DNA from: Catenuloplanes atrovinosus
GTDB lineage: Bacteria > Actinomycetota > Actinomycetes > Mycobacteriales > Micromonosporaceae
DNA: 64,000 bases
Assembly: GCF_031458235.1 (NCBI RefSeq)
Contig: NZ_JAVDYB010000001.1
Location: 2,873,001-2,937,000 of the forward strand
Reading direction: 5' to 3'
In this document: positions 55,571-64,000 of the stretch, in pieces
Position numbering within the stretch: position 1 is the first letter of the stretch
How the letters are laid out: the number at the start of each line of letters is the position of its first letter
The notes under the pieces: generated by a model
Seen by the model: the letters and a program-made list of their open reading frames with translations, nothing else
Database searches by the model: none
What the model was told of the DNA's origin: nothing
Program-made: the position numbers and the translations under genes

Positions 55571-57004
55571 TCAGCCGACCGTGGTCCGCACCCGGCACTC
55601 CGCGTCGCCGTCGTCCCCGGCCGGCCAGAACGAGAAGGCGACCCGCACCGCGACGCCGCCCTCGGTGCGTACGCACGCGCTCTGCTCCGTGTGCGGCACC
55701 GGCTGCGCGTCGAGCGGCGTCATGTCCCAGGCGGTCACGTCCGCGCACCGGCCGCTGCCCGGCACCGGCGCGACCCCCTCGCTCAGCGGGGCGAACTCGT
55801 CCCGGCTGAGCTGTACGTCCGCGCCGTCCTGGCCGGCGAGCTGCGTGATCCCGCCGTCCGCGGCGATCGCGATCCGCAGCCCGGACGGGGGCAGCGCGGT
55901 CCGCACCTCGTCGCCCGGCGGTGCCACGGCCCGGCCGCCCGGCGTGGCGGTGGGGGTGGGCGGGGCCGCCGTCTTCCCGGGGGCGGCGGCGGGTGCGGTC
56001 GGCCGGCTGCCGGCCGTCGGTGTCGCGGGCTGGGATGACGGGCCTGCGCTCCCGGCCGGGGACGGCGCGGATCCGGTGCCGGCCGGGGTGGGAGCGGGAG
56101 TGCTGAGCGGCGGGGTGCTGGTCGCGGGATCCGCCCGATGGTCGCCGGTCGGCGCCAGGCCGGCGCGCCAGGCGAGGCTCGCCGCGGCCAGCAGCACGAT
56201 CGCCGCCGCGACCGCCGCCAATCGGCGCCTCGGCCAGGTGTAGCCTGGCGCGCCGCTGCCGCTGCCGTTGTCCGGCGCCGGTGTTCGTCCCACCAGTGGC
56301 GCGGCGCCCGTCATGTTCGATGCTCGGGCCGCCGGATCCGCTGTGGCGGGGGTGTCCTCGGCAGGCGGCGGCGCGACACGCGCGGGCGGAGGCGGGCTAC
56401 CCATCGGCAGCGGGTCTGCCGATCGAGACCCGGATGCCGGGGGTGCCGCAGAATCCACGGGTGCTGCGGAATCCGCGGGCGCCGCAGAACCTGGGCGTGC
56501 CGCAGGTTCCGCGGGTGCCGCGGAGCCCTCGGGTGCCGCTGAATCGGCACGCGCCCCGGCATCCACGGCTGCTCTGGAACCCGCCGGCGGCGCGGAACCC
56601 GCGGGCGGTGCGGAAACCGTGGGCGCCGCAGTGCCCGGGGGTGCCGCATTCGCGGTGGCCCGGGGTTCCGTGGTGGGGCCGGCCGTCGTGAGCGTGGCGG
56701 CCGGGCCGCCGCCGACCAGGGAGTTGTAGAGCCGCATGATGTCTTCGTCGTCCGGGTAGCGCCGGTGCGCGGCCAGCAGCAGCGCCCGGACCCGGCCGGT
56801 GCGGTAGGCCCGGGTGAGCAGGCGGTGCAGCAGGTCACCGCCGCGTACGTCGTCCATGTTGATCTGTGCGGCGGCGGCCAGGTCGAGGACGTCCTGCGCG
56901 GTCGTGCACGCCCTGGCGAGGCTCTCGTCGAGCAACACGACCCGCGATCGCGCGCGATCCCGTCCGGTACCGGCCGGCCCGGAGTCCTCTGGCGGTGTGG
57001 TCAT
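55571..57004 (-). CDS. Membrane protein with N-terminal effector-associated-like domain and Ala/Pro-rich stalk
   Basis: 477 residues. Residues ~20-95 (VLLDESLARACTTAQDVLDLAAAAQINMDD, LLHRLLTRAYRTGRVRALLLAAHRRYPDDEDI) resemble the small helical effector-associated domains (EAD) of bacterial conflict and signalling proteins. Residues ~100-255 are a low-complexity Ala/Pro/Ser stalk made of degenerate short repeats such as SAAPADSAAP. A membrane helix lies near 270-290. A second Pro/Thr-rich stretch and a ~110-residue outside domain with two Cys (GRCADVTAW, SACVRTEG) end the protein. Domain homology is a weak visual match. It is not clearly operonic. Confidence 0.7.
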   Translation of the reverse strand: MTTPPEDSGPAGTGRDRARSRVVLLDESLARACTTAQDVLDLAAAAQINMDDVRGGDLLHRLLTRAYRTGRVRALLLAAHRRYPDDEDIMRLYNSLVGGGPAATLTTAGPTTEPRATANAAPPGTAAPTVSAPPAGSAPPAGSRAAVDAGARADSAAPEGSAAPAEPAARPGSAAPADSAAPVDSAAPPASGSRSADPLPMGSPPPPARVAPPPAEDTPATADPAARASNMTGAAPLVGRTPAPDNGSGSGAPGYTWPRRRLAAVAAAIVLLAAASLAWRAGLAPTGDHRADPATSTPPLSTPAPTPAGTGSAPSPAGSAGPSSQPATPTAGSRPTAPAAAPGKTAAPPTPTATPGGRAVAPPGDEVRTALPPSGLRIAIAADGGITQLAGQDGADVQLSRDEFAPLSEGVAPVPGSGRCADVTAWDMTPLDAQPVPHTEQSACVRTEGGVAVRVAFSFWPAGDDGDAECRVRTTVG

Positions 57005-57134
57005 CGGTGCGCGCCCTCCCCGGCCTGCGTACCGCCGCGTTCACCGCCGAGGGTGCCACGCCCGCGCCGTCCCGGCCACCGTGCGCCGGGACTGCGTCGC
57101 CCGTGGAACGGCCGCGCGGCCGGGTCCGATCGGG

Positions 57135-57515
57135 TCAGGGACGGTCGACGATCTCCTGACCGAGCGGCCAGAACGCGGCCGGGACCAGCTTGAAGTTCGC
57201 GATGCCGAACGGGATGCCGATGATGGTCACGCACTGCGCGATGCCGGCGGAGATGTGGGCGAGCGCCAGCCACCAGCCGGCGACGATCACCCAGAGCACG
57301 TTGGCGAGGCCGGACGCGACGCCGGCGTTCGGCTTCGGGACGATGGTGCGGCCGAACGGCCAGAGCGAGTAGACGGCGAGCCGCAGCGAGGCCACGCCGA
57401 ACGGGATCGTCACGATCAGCGCGAAACAGATCAGCGCGGCGATGCCGTAGCCGATCGCGAGCAGGATGCCGCTACCGAAGATCAGCCACAGGACGTTGAG
57501 CAGAAAGCGGATCAT
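57135..57515 (-). CDS. YccF-domain membrane protein
   Basis: 126 residues with two repeated YccF units, each containing a membrane helix pair: LLNVLWLIFGSGILLAIGYG with TIPFGVASLRLAVYSLWPFGR, and LANVLWVIVAGWWLALAHI with GIPFGIANFKLVPAAFWPLG. The family is of unknown function. The ATG at 57515 begins immediately before the first helix; longer upstream frames are rejected. Divergent from the small gene at 57606. Confidence 0.88.
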   Translation of the reverse strand: MIRFLLNVLWLIFGSGILLAIGYGIAALICFALIVTIPFGVASLRLAVYSLWPFGRTIVPKPNAGVASGLANVLWVIVAGWWLALAHISAGIAQCVTIIGIPFGIANFKLVPAAFWPLGQEIVDRP

Positions 57516-57580
57516 GTGCTCGATTGTGGTACCCCGCGTCCACTCGCATCGACATCCATTGCCGCCCGAGTGACACCTCA

Positions 57581-57592
57581 CCGCACGTGCGG
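57581..57592. promoter_or_regulatory. 12 bp palindrome beside a -35-like hexamer
   Basis: CCGCACGTGCGG is a perfect palindrome directly followed by TTGACT, in the 90 bp gap between divergent yccF-like and unknown genes. It may be an operator for one of them. Confidence 0.35.
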
Positions 57593-57605
57593 TTGACTTG
57601 CCGGC

Positions 57606-58103
57606 ATGAACGACGACGCCGGCTCGGACCGGATCTGGGTGACCACCGTGCCGCCGCTGGAACCGGTGCACCTCAGCGTCCTCATCGGCGTGGACAACGG
57701 GGGCGACGCGGGGGAGCGGCTCGTCGCCGCGCTGCTCGACCGCGGCCATCAGGGCGACGACGGCGCGCTCTACCTGCTGCCGGACGACCTGGAGGCCGCG
57801 TACCGTCAGGACGGGGACGCGCTGACCGTGCGCCTGACCGCGCCGGCCGGGGTCCTGGACGAGCTGGTCGAGGACCACGACGACGCGGGGCTGCGCGCGG
57901 CGCGGGCCGCGGTCGGCGGGCGGGACGGCCGGGTCGCGCTGATCAGCCGCACCGTGACGTCCACGTTCCTGGCCGGCGTCGACCCGGACGAGCGCCCGCC
58001 GGTGCTGCTCATCGACGCCCCCGGCCCGGCCGGCCGGGACGCGCTGCTGGCGGCGGCCGGACGCGGGGACGCGACGATCGCGGTGGTGCCCACCGACGAC
58101 TGA
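57606..58103 (+). CDS. Small soluble protein of unknown function
   Basis: 165 residues, acidic, with no signal or membrane helix. Visible patterns are WVTTVPPLEPVHLSVLIGVDNGGDAGERLVAALLDRGHQGDD, LTAPAGVLDELVEDHDDAGLRAARAAV and PPVLLIDAPGPAGRDALLAA. No family is recognised. Codon use is like its neighbours. It ends 3 bp from the stop of the convergent hydrolase gene. ATG has no strong ribosome site. Confidence 0.65.
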   Translation: MNDDAGSDRIWVTTVPPLEPVHLSVLIGVDNGGDAGERLVAALLDRGHQGDDGALYLLPDDLEAAYRQDGDALTVRLTAPAGVLDELVEDHDDAGLRAARAAVGGRDGRVALISRTVTSTFLAGVDPDERPPVLLIDAPGPAGRDALLAAAGRGDATIAVVPTDD

Positions 58104-58106
58104 CCG

Positions 58107-58889
58107 CTAGGCCAGGAAGTCCAGGGTGACCTGAGCGAACAGCGGGGACATGAACAGGTTGTAGTGGGTCAGGCCGGGCAGGATGGCGAGCGCGTGACCG
58201 CCCTTCGGCCGGCCCGAGCCGTCCCAGCCGCCGTCCCGCAGACCGCCGTCCAGCAGCGCGAACACCTCGGCGAAGTGGCTGACCGGGGCCAGGTCGGCGT
58301 CCGCGGCCACGATCAGCGCGGGCACCTGGAGGCCGCGGACCTCGTCGGTGAAGTCGTAGTCCTGCGCCATCGCCTCGCCGATCTTGTCGAGCAGGCGGGG
58401 GAAGTCCTCCGGGCGCGGCGCCACCCGCTGGTACGTCTCGTACATCGGCGTGTCCTTCATGAACTCGGCCGCGGCGGCGCCGATCTGCGCCTGCTGGGCG
58501 AGGATCTCCGGGTCGGTGGCGTCCCGCCGGATGCCGGCCGAGGCGCTGACCAGGCGGCCGACCTTCTCCGGGTGCCGGATCGCCACCTGGAGCGCGACGC
58601 CGCCGCCCAGCGAGTACCCGACCACGGCGGGCCGGTCCAGGCCGAGGTGGCCGATCAGGGCGGCGACGTCGTCGGCCATGGTCCGGATGTCCAGCGGCCG
58701 GTCGATGTCCGCGGTCCGGCCGTGCCCCTGCAGGTCCGGCAGGATCACCCGGTGGTGCGCGGCCAGTCGCTGGAGCACCGGGCCGAACATCTCGCCGTTG
58801 CCGAGCCCGCCGTGCAGCAGCACCAGCGGGCTGCCCGCGCCGTGCTCCTCGAAGTACAGGTCGATCCCGTTGACCTCTGCGTACGCCAT
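58107..58889 (-). CDS. Alpha/beta hydrolase
   Basis: 260 residues. Oxyanion region [21 protein letters not shown], nucleophile elbow [14 protein letters not shown] (Ser near residue 96), acid region [14 protein letters not shown] and a C-terminal His in [10 protein letters not shown]. The cap segment is short. It resembles esterase/hydrolase members near haloperoxidase- and 3-oxoadipate-lactonase-like enzymes; the substrate is unknown. The ATG at 58889 follows AGGGAGGCACC and diverges from the sigma factor gene 84 bp away, which may control it. Confidence 0.87.
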   Translation of the reverse strand: MAYAEVNGIDLYFEEHGAGSPLVLLHGGLGNGEMFGPVLQRLAAHHRVILPDLQGHGRTADIDRPLDIRTMADDVAALIGHLGLDRPAVVGYSLGGGVALQVAIRHPEKVGRLVSASAGIRRDATDPEILAQQAQIGAAAAEFMKDTPMYETYQRVAPRPEDFPRLLDKIGEAMAQDYDFTDEVRGLQVPALIVAADADLAPVSHFAEVFALLDGGLRDGGWDGSGRPKGGHALAILPGLTHYNLFMSPLFAQVTLDFLA

Positions 58890-58960
58890 GTGGTGCCTCC
58901 CTCGATCGCGTTCTACACCCCTATGACCGGGCGGGTGATGAGGACTCATCGGTGCCCGGA

Positions 58961-58966
58961 TAGATT
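58961..58966 (+). promoter_or_regulatory. -10 element for a leaderless sigma-factor transcript
   Basis: TAGATT ends 7 nt before the GTG at 58974, the spacing of a leaderless start. No Shine-Dalgarno is visible. The stretch TAGATTTTTC is strikingly AT-rich for this DNA. Confidence 0.45.
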
Positions 58967-58973
58967 TTTCGGT

Positions 58974-59975
58974 GTGACCGACGTGGCGATCGAGCTGGAG
59001 GCGTACCGGCCGGAGCTCACCGGCTACTGCTACCGCATGCTGGGCTCCGCGTTCGAGGCCGACGACGCGGTGCAGGACACGATGGTCCGCGCCTGGAAGG
59101 GCTTCGACCGGTTCGAGGGCCGGTCCGCGCTGCGCTCCTGGCTCTACCGGATCGCCACCAACGTCTGCCTCAGCATGCTCACCGGTGCGCAGCGGCGCGT
59201 CCGCCCGATGGACCTCGGCCCGGCCGGCTCCGGGCACGCGGAGTCGCCCGGCGCGCCGCTGGCGGACGCCACCTGGCTCGGCCCGATCCCGGACGACCCG
59301 GCCGTGGTCGTCACCGCGCGGGAGACGGTCCGGCTCGCGTTCGTGGCCGCGCTCCAGCACCTGCCGCCGAGGCAGCGCGCCGTGCTCATCCTGCGCGAGG
59401 TGCTGTCCTGGTCCGCCGCCGAGACCGCGGACCTGCTCGACATGACCGTGGCCGGCGTCAACAGCGCGCTCCAGCGCGCCCGCGCCACCATGGCCGCGCT
59501 CGACCCGCACGCCGCCGACCTGCGCGCGCCCGCCGACGAGACACAGAACGCGCTGCTGGAACGGTATGTGCGGGCCTTCGAGGCGTACGACCTGGACGCG
59601 CTCACCGCGCTGCTGCACGAGGACGCGACGCTGTCCATGCCGCCGGTGCCGCTCTGGCTGCGCGGCCCGGCCGACATCCGCGCCTGGATGTCCGGCACCG
59701 GCTCCGGCTGCCGCGGCTCCCGCCTGGTCCCCATCACGATCAACGGCCTTCCCGGGTACGGGCAGTACCGCGCATCCGCGTCCGGCCACGTACCGTGGTC
59801 GATCATCGCTCTGGAGATCGTCGACGGGCGCATCGCGGCCGTGACGAACTTCCTGGACACGGCACGGCTGTTCCCGCGCTTCGGCCTGCCGATGAGCTAC
59901 CGCACCGCGAAGGTCGCCAGGTCGTCGGCCGGATCGTCGTCCGGGACCGGTGCGCCGCCGAGCGCGCGCCGGTAG
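58974..59975 (+). CDS. ECF sigma factor with C-terminal SnoaL-like domain
   Basis: 333 residues. Sigma region 2 is at ~10-75 ([48 protein letters not shown]), sigma region 4 at ~120-175 ([41 protein letters not shown]). Residues ~190-325 form an NTF2/SnoaL-like domain ([29 protein letters not shown]). This is the SigG/SigJ-like fused class in which the extra domain replaces an anti-sigma partner. No anti-sigma gene is adjacent. The last 79 bp overlap the end of the convergent gene. The first codon is GTG. Confidence 0.88.
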   Translation: MTDVAIELEAYRPELTGYCYRMLGSAFEADDAVQDTMVRAWKGFDRFEGRSALRSWLYRIATNVCLSMLTGAQRRVRPMDLGPAGSGHAESPGAPLADATWLGPIPDDPAVVVTARETVRLAFVAALQHLPPRQRAVLILREVLSWSAAETADLLDMTVAGVNSALQRARATMAALDPHAADLRAPADETQNALLERYVRAFEAYDLDALTALLHEDATLSMPPVPLWLRGPADIRAWMSGTGSGCRGSRLVPITINGLPGYGQYRASASGHVPWSIIALEIVDGRIAAVTNFLDTARLFPRFGLPMSYRTAKVARSSAGSSSGTGAPPSARR

Positions 59976-61123
59976 GCGACCACGGAGCCGCCCGGGGCCG
60001 CGTCGCCGCCCTTGCGGACCACCAGCAGCAGCGTGACCTCCTCGCCGGCGCCGACGTTGCCGAGCCGGCACTGGACCGGGAAGCCGCTCAGCGACACCGG
60101 GCTCTCGGACGGTGCCGCGCCCCCGGTCAGCGGCACGGAACGGCCCTGCTCCGGCGGCACCGCCCACGGCGCCGCCGTGCGCAGCTCCAGGCAGGCGTCC
60201 CAGCCCTGTTCGCGGGCGGCGAGCGGGCCGCCCGGGTCAAGCGACAGCCACACGTCGTCCGCGACGACCGGGCCGCGGTTGCCGACCGTGATCGAGATGG
60301 TGCCCTCGCCGGTGGCGTCGTAGGTGAGGTTGCCGCTGCGTACCCACAGGTCGGCCCGGGGCCGGGCGGACGGGTTCAGCAGCGGTGAGAACGAGACCGA
60401 GGAGCCGCCGAACTCGCCGTTGCCGACGTACCAGAACTGCTGGTCCAGGTAGCGGGTCCACTCGGCCGGCTGATCCGCGTACGGCTGGAGATCGCCGACC
60501 GTGACCACGACCGTGCCGTCATCCGCTATCCGCGCCGCGGTCAGCCACTGCACGGTCGTGCCGGTCGTCATCGTCACCACGCCGAGCGGCACCACGTCCG
60601 CCCCCAGCCGGGTGAACGCGACCGCCGCCTCCGGCCCCGCCGACTCCTTGAGCACGCAGCGCAGCACCACGACCGCGTCCTGAGCGCCGTCCCCGTCCAG
60701 ATCCCCGTGCGTGATCGCCGTGGCCCACACCTTCCCGAGCGACGGCGAGTCGACCACCGTGACGCCGGCGGCCGGGCAGGTCCAGCCCTCCGGCACCTCC
60801 GGAAGCGCGAACCCGCGCAACTCCCCGACGCCGATCGGCCCGGGATCGGCTTCCGCGGCCGGCGTGGGTGTCGCTTCCGCCGTCGGGGTCGGCGACGCCG
60901 TCGTCAGCCCGGCCGGGACGACGCGCCCGGGCGCGTCCGGCAGCATGCCGGCGTAGACGATCGCGGGCGCGGCGATCAGCGCGGCCGTGAGCAGCACCGC
61001 GGCCACCATGCCGGTGCGCCGCCCGGCCCGGCGCGGCCGTCGCCCGGCCGCCGGAACGTGCGCGTCCAGGTTCTGATAGACGACGCCCAGCCCGCCGTCC
61101 CGCTCGTTCTCCCGCTGCCCCAT
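59897..61123 (-). CDS. Membrane-anchored protein with FG-GAP-like motif, function unknown
   Basis: 408 residues. A basic cytoplasmic start (~40 residues) leads to one membrane helix ([19 protein letters not shown]), a Thr/Pro/Ala-rich stalk (~75-95), then a large outside domain. It includes [18 protein letters not shown], a calcium-loop motif like those in FG-GAP/integrin-type repeats. Later it has [39 protein letters not shown], a CARDB/DUF11-like sandwich. It is likely a surface protein. The internal Met near residue 39 would cut off the basic start and is less likely. The 3' end overlaps the sigma factor gene. Confidence 0.75.
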   Translation of the reverse strand: MGQRENERDGGLGVVYQNLDAHVPAAGRRPRRAGRRTGMVAAVLLTAALIAAPAIVYAGMLPDAPGRVVPAGLTTASPTPTAEATPTPAAEADPGPIGVGELRGFALPEVPEGWTCPAAGVTVVDSPSLGKVWATAITHGDLDGDGAQDAVVVLRCVLKESAGPEAAVAFTRLGADVVPLGVVTMTTGTTVQWLTAARIADDGTVVVTVGDLQPYADQPAEWTRYLDQQFWYVGNGEFGGSSVSFSPLLNPSARPRADLWVRSGNLTYDATGEGTISITVGNRGPVVADDVWLSLDPGGPLAAREQGWDACLELRTAAPWAVPPEQGRSVPLTGGAAPSESPVSLSGFPVQCRLGNVGAGEEVTLLLVVRKGGDAAPGGSVVAYRRALGGAPVPDDDPADDLATFAVR

Positions 61124-61181
61124 CCCACGAGCGTGCCAGCCGTAGGTTGCGACCCGGTCGCGCCCACCCGGGAGTGTCGGA

Positions 61182-62063
61182 TTACCGCCACGACCGTACG
61201 GTGAGGACCGCGTCGGCGAACGCCTCCGGTGCCTCCTGCGGCAGATTGTGCCCGGCGTCGATCACCCGGTGCTCGTGCCGCGCGGTGAACAGGTCGGCCA
61301 GCTGGGCGGTGCCGCCCGGCTTCAGCGGGTCGCGCGCGCCGTCCAGCGTCACCGCCGGCACCGTGATCGGCGGCCGTCCGGCCAGCCGGCGCTCCAGGTC
61401 CTCGAGGCCCGGCTCCCCGGCGGCCAGGCCGAAGGCGTGCCGGTACGCGTGGACGACCACGTCGACGAAGTCGGGATTGCCGAAGGACGCGGCCGTCCGG
61501 GTGAACGTCGCGTCGTCGAACTCCCAGCCGGGCGACCACTGCCGCCACAGCATCCGGCACAGCTCCTCGCGGTGTTCGGCCAGGCTCTCGCGGCCGCGTT
61601 CGGTCTGGAACAGGTGCTGGTACCAGACCGCGTGCTCCATCGCCGGATCGAACGCGTGCCGCTGCCGCTCCACATCGATGACGTCGTAGCTGGCCATCGA
61701 CACCAGCCCCGCCACCCGCTCCGGCCACAGCGCCGTCGCCACACAGGACGCGAGCCCGCCCCAGTCGTAGCCGCCGAGAATCGCGGTGCCCAGGCCCAGC
61801 GCGTCCAGCAAGGCGAGAAGATCCGCGCCGAGCGCCGCCTGCTGCCCACTGCGCATCGTCGCCGCCGACCGGAACCGGGTGGGCCCGAAGCCGCGCTGAT
61901 AGGGCCGGACCACCCGGGCACCGTGCGCGGTGAGCAGCGCAACGACCTCGTCGTAGGCGTGCGCGTCATACGGAAACCCGTGCGCCAGGACGACCGGCCA
62001 CCCGTCCTCGGGCCCATCCTCCAGGACCGCCACCTCGAGCACGCCCGCCTCGATCATCCGCAC
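61182..62063 (-). CDS. Alpha/beta hydrolase, epoxide-hydrolase-like
   Basis: 293 residues. Oxyanion region VVLAHGFPYDAHAYDEVVALL, an RGFGPTRF motif, nucleophile region ILGGYDWGGLASCVATAL, in which Asp replaces Ser as in epoxide hydrolases and haloalkane dehalogenases, and the His in VIDAGHNLPQEAPEAFA. The Asp nucleophile and the NLPQEAPEAFA end favour an epoxide hydrolase. The start is uncertain: GTG at 62063 with GGTGGGA nearby, ATG at 62057, or a long extension up to 62228 that adds no conserved sequence. Confidence 0.82.
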   Translation of the reverse strand: MRMIEAGVLEVAVLEDGPEDGWPVVLAHGFPYDAHAYDEVVALLTAHGARVVRPYQRGFGPTRFRSAATMRSGQQAALGADLLALLDALGLGTAILGGYDWGGLASCVATALWPERVAGLVSMASYDVIDVERQRHAFDPAMEHAVWYQHLFQTERGRESLAEHREELCRMLWRQWSPGWEFDDATFTRTAASFGNPDFVDVVVHAYRHAFGLAAGEPGLEDLERRLAGRPPITVPAVTLDGARDPLKPGGTAQLADLFTARHEHRVIDAGHNLPQEAPEAFADAVLTVRSWR

Positions 62064-62302
62064 GCCGTCCCACCCTCCGTCGGACCTCGGGCAAACGTAG
62101 ATCCCCGGCCGGCGGACCGCCACTCGGCCGGCGCCGAAGGCATGAAACGCAATTTCCGTGGGTGCCAGTTTCATTTTCTCACTCGACCGGGTGGCAATCG
62201 GAACCGGAATCGAGTCGGTCGATCGCATTCGTTTCTGGAGTGAATAGATTATTCACGTTCCCACGCGGCGGCGGTGTTGCGCATGTGTGCTCTCATGCCC
62301 TC

Positions 62303-63058
62303 ATGCGAATCGTCCGCGAGGCGCCAGTCGCGATTGTGGCGGCAGTCGAGAGTCGAATCACCGCGGCGGAGATCGACCTACAGACAATCGGAGAGATCGG
62401 CCAGGCGATCAGCGCGCTCGGCACGGTGATCTCGGCGTTGGCACTGCTGGGCGTCATGCGCTCCCTGCAGTTCCAGCAGCGACAGACGCGCGCCTCCGAG
62501 GAGGAGGTCGTCCGCGCGATGCGTAACGACCTCATGCTCGTCGCACTGGAGAATCCCGGGTTTCTTCCCCTGTGGGGATTCCGGTCATCGCTGTCCGCGG
62601 GGGAGATGACGCAGCACGCCTACCTCGGTATGGTGTTCGGCTACTTCGAGAGCGCGCTGCGAAACGGCCGCATGGCGGAACTGGAATTGGAGAGGATGCT
62701 CTCCAACATGTTCCGCATGGACGTCGTCCGGGAGTTCTGGATGGAGGCTCGGATGGTGTACATCGAGTCCGGCGACGCGTCGGCCGTCAGTCTCGCCCGA
62801 ATCGCGGAACGACACTACCGGAACGTGGCGGAGTTGGCGGAGATTGAGGCCTCACCCGTCGGGCCGGTCAGACCACCCATCAGCGCCGACCTGGAGTTCG
62901 ACACGCTGGATGTGGCCGGGTTGCTCCCCGTTCCCGGCAAACGGCGCCGGCGGGTGTTGTCCACCTGCCTTCATCTGCTGCGCATCTCGATCTGGCTCGC
63001 GACCCGCGCACGGGTCAGGCGCGACCGGCGCCGTCGACCGAGCCGTGAAGGCTCTTGA
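62303..63058 (+). CDS. DUF6082-like membrane protein
   Basis: 251 residues. One membrane helix (AISALGTVISALALLGVM) is followed by RSLQFQQRQTRASEEEVVRAMRNDLMLVALENP, then a helical domain with YLGMVFGYFESALRNGRMAELELERML and VREFWMEARM. This fits the actinobacterial DUF6082 family of unknown function. The C-terminal ~60 residues are basic and hydrophobic. The ATG at 62303 is chosen because it precedes the helix; the frame is open further upstream. It overlaps the end of the convergent DUF397 gene by 44 bp. Confidence 0.72.
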   Translation: MRIVREAPVAIVAAVESRITAAEIDLQTIGEIGQAISALGTVISALALLGVMRSLQFQQRQTRASEEEVVRAMRNDLMLVALENPGFLPLWGFRSSLSAGEMTQHAYLGMVFGYFESALRNGRMAELELERMLSNMFRMDVVREFWMEARMVYIESGDASAVSLARIAERHYRNVAELAEIEASPVGPVRPPISADLEFDTLDVAGLLPVPGKRRRRVLSTCLHLLRISIWLATRARVRRDRRRRPSREGS

Positions 63059-63218
63059 CGAACGATGTCCAGGCCTCCGCGGTGAAGCGGAGAACCGGGC
63101 CGTGTCCGCCGTCCTTGGCGTCTCGGACGAACGTGCCGGACGGCGACGCCGCGACCTCCACGCAGTAGCCGTCCCGGCACGCCGAAGCGCGCAACCACGT
63201 GAGATGATCAACATCCAT
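63015..63218 (-). CDS. DUF397-domain small protein
   Basis: 67 residues: DHLTWLRASACRDGYCVEVA, then SGTFVRDAKDGGHGPVLRFTAEAWTSFV. This is a complete DUF397 domain with its two Cys. DUF397 genes usually lie next to an XRE-type helix-turn-helix regulator and act in its switch, but no such gene is next to this one here. The ATG at 63218 begins at the normal DUF397 N-terminus; the frame is open to 63260. Confidence 0.85.
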   Translation of the reverse strand: MDVDHLTWLRASACRDGYCVEVAASPSGTFVRDAKDGGHGPVLRFTAEAWTSFVKSLHGSVDGAGRA

Positions 63219-63364
63219 CAAGATCGCCAGTCCTTTTGCGCGAATTGTCCCTGTTAACAAACAGCCTCGCGCATCCTAAGGGCAGCCGTGCCGTTTCTGG
63301 CCAATCTGCAACCGTGTCGTCCGAGCGTGACTCCGCCGGGCGGGTCCGACGGGACGATCGCCGG

Positions 63365-64000
63365 TCAGCCCACCGGGAGTGGGGCCTGCCGCGCGCGTTC
63401 GAGATCCGTGTGTTCGGAGACCAGGGGGCCCACGTCCAGGATCAGGGCGACGTCCCCGTTCCCCAGGATGGTGGAGCCGCTGACGCACTTCAGATTGGAG
63501 AACAACGGGCCCAAGGGCTTGATCACGGTCTGGAACTCGCCGAGGAGGGAATCGACGACGAGGCCGGTGCGCTGGCCGGACTGCTCGACCACGACGACGT
63601 TCTGGCGGCGGGCGGGGTCGCCGGGGATGCCGAAGATCTGGCGGAGGCGGATGAACGGGAGCACCTCGCCGCGGAGGTTCATGCAGTCGCGGCCGCGTGG
63701 GCCCGGCGGCAGCTCCACGCACTCGGTGACCCGGTCGAGCGGGACGATGAACGAGGACGGGCCGACGCCGACCAGGAAGCCGTCGATGATGGCCAGCGTC
63801 AGCGGGAGCCGGATTCTGATCGTGGCGCCGTGGCCGCGGACGGACTCGACCTCGATGCTGCCGCGCAGCGCGGCCACGTTGCGGCGTACGACGTCCATGC
63901 CGACACCCCGGCCGGAGAGGTTGGAGATCTGGTCGGCGGTGGAGAAGCCGGGCTCGAAGATCAGGTCGTAGACCTCGGCGTCGGTCAGGGTGGCGGTGGC
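63365..64000 (-). CDS. cheA: Chemotaxis histidine kinase CheA, C-terminal part
   Basis: The last 211 residues are visible; the gene enters from the right edge. It begins in the HATPase domain (LIFEPGFSTADQISNLSGRGVGMDVVRRNV, the F- and G2-boxes, then GHGATIRIRLPLTLAI). The CheW-like regulatory domain follows (FLVGVGPSSFIVPLDRVTECVEL, LRGEVLPFIRLRQIFGIP, LVVDSLLGEFQTVIKPLG, ILGNGDVALILDV). CheA passes phosphate to CheY/CheB in response to chemoreceptors coupled through CheW. Its presence implies a chemotactic stage in this actinobacterium. Confidence 0.93.
   Translation of the reverse strand, partial: ATATLTDAEVYDLIFEPGFSTADQISNLSGRGVGMDVVRRNVAALRGSIEVESVRGHGATIRIRLPLTLAIIDGFLVGVGPSSFIVPLDRVTECVELPPGPRGRDCMNLRGEVLPFIRLRQIFGIPGDPARRQNVVVVEQSGQRTGLVVDSLLGEFQTVIKPLGPLFSNLKCVSGSTILGNGDVALILDVGPLVSEHTDLERARQAPLPVG

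Noticed and set aside
62064-62228. N-terminal extension of the epoxide-hydrolase-like gene
   Set aside because: The extra residues carry no conserved sequence and precede a better-placed GTG/ATG start.

Overview
The window is very GC-rich, densely packed DNA with GTG/TTG starts, frequent 1-4 nt start/stop overlaps and many actinobacterial families: SARP/BTAD regulator, ROK repressors, nSTAND1-WD40 protein, DUF397, DUF6082, and the GlgC-GlgM-GlgE-GlgB glycogen route. A chemotaxis kinase (CheA) C-terminus at the right edge is unusual for most actinobacteria. It points to a motile-spore Micromonosporaceae such as Actinoplanes or Catenuloplanes (inference). No rRNA, tRNA, CRISPR array, insertion sequence or phage gene was seen.

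Layout. 1-5.1 kb: a partial membrane-anchored HTH/nSTAND1/WD40 protein, a short SARP regulator and an FAD monooxygenase. 5.4-14.9 kb: a LacI repressor with two abutting operator-like palindromes, a family-5 (peptide/oligosaccharide) ABC importer of five genes, and a secreted penicillin/AHL-acylase-type Ntn hydrolase. 14.9-17.7 kb: a GNAT fragment, a lipoprotein, a SnoaL-like protein and the first ROK repressor. 18.0-28.8 kb: a sugar-oxidation island made of a Tat-exported TIM-barrel protein, a second closely similar ROK repressor, a ribose-type ABC importer, a Gfo/Idh/MocA dehydrogenase and a secreted ThuA/sugar-dehydrogenase/PKD/CBM protein.

29.0-37.2 kb: the most notable region, an eight-gene, translationally coupled Ebo-like operon. 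It encodes an inositol-3-phosphate synthase-like protein, a UbiA prenyltransferase, a TIM-barrel isomerase, EboA, a TatD-like EboB, EboE, a phosphodiesterase/phosphatase and a polyprenyl synthetase. The gene set suggests that a cyclitol phosphate is joined to a polyprenyl chain and then remodelled, possibly for export of a metabolite across the membrane. The synthase takes the place of the dehydroquinate-synthase-like EboD of cyanobacterial clusters.

37.4-45.7 kb: a membrane-anchored Hsp70-like protein, a DoxX protein, a secreted M1 aminopeptidase with an inserted domain, another sugar isomerase-like protein, and a TetR repressor divergent from a DUF418 membrane protein. 45.7-46.7 kb: a gene-free 1 kb block of repeats containing two related hairpins with a compensatory stem change. 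46.7-55.0 kb: the GlgE pathway genes glgC, glgM, glgE and glgB, interrupted by a WYL regulator and a small hydrolase. 55-64 kb: mostly single genes (DUF1877, an EAD-like membrane protein, YccF, two alpha/beta hydrolases, an ECF sigma factor with a SnoaL tail, DUF6082, DUF397) ending in cheA.
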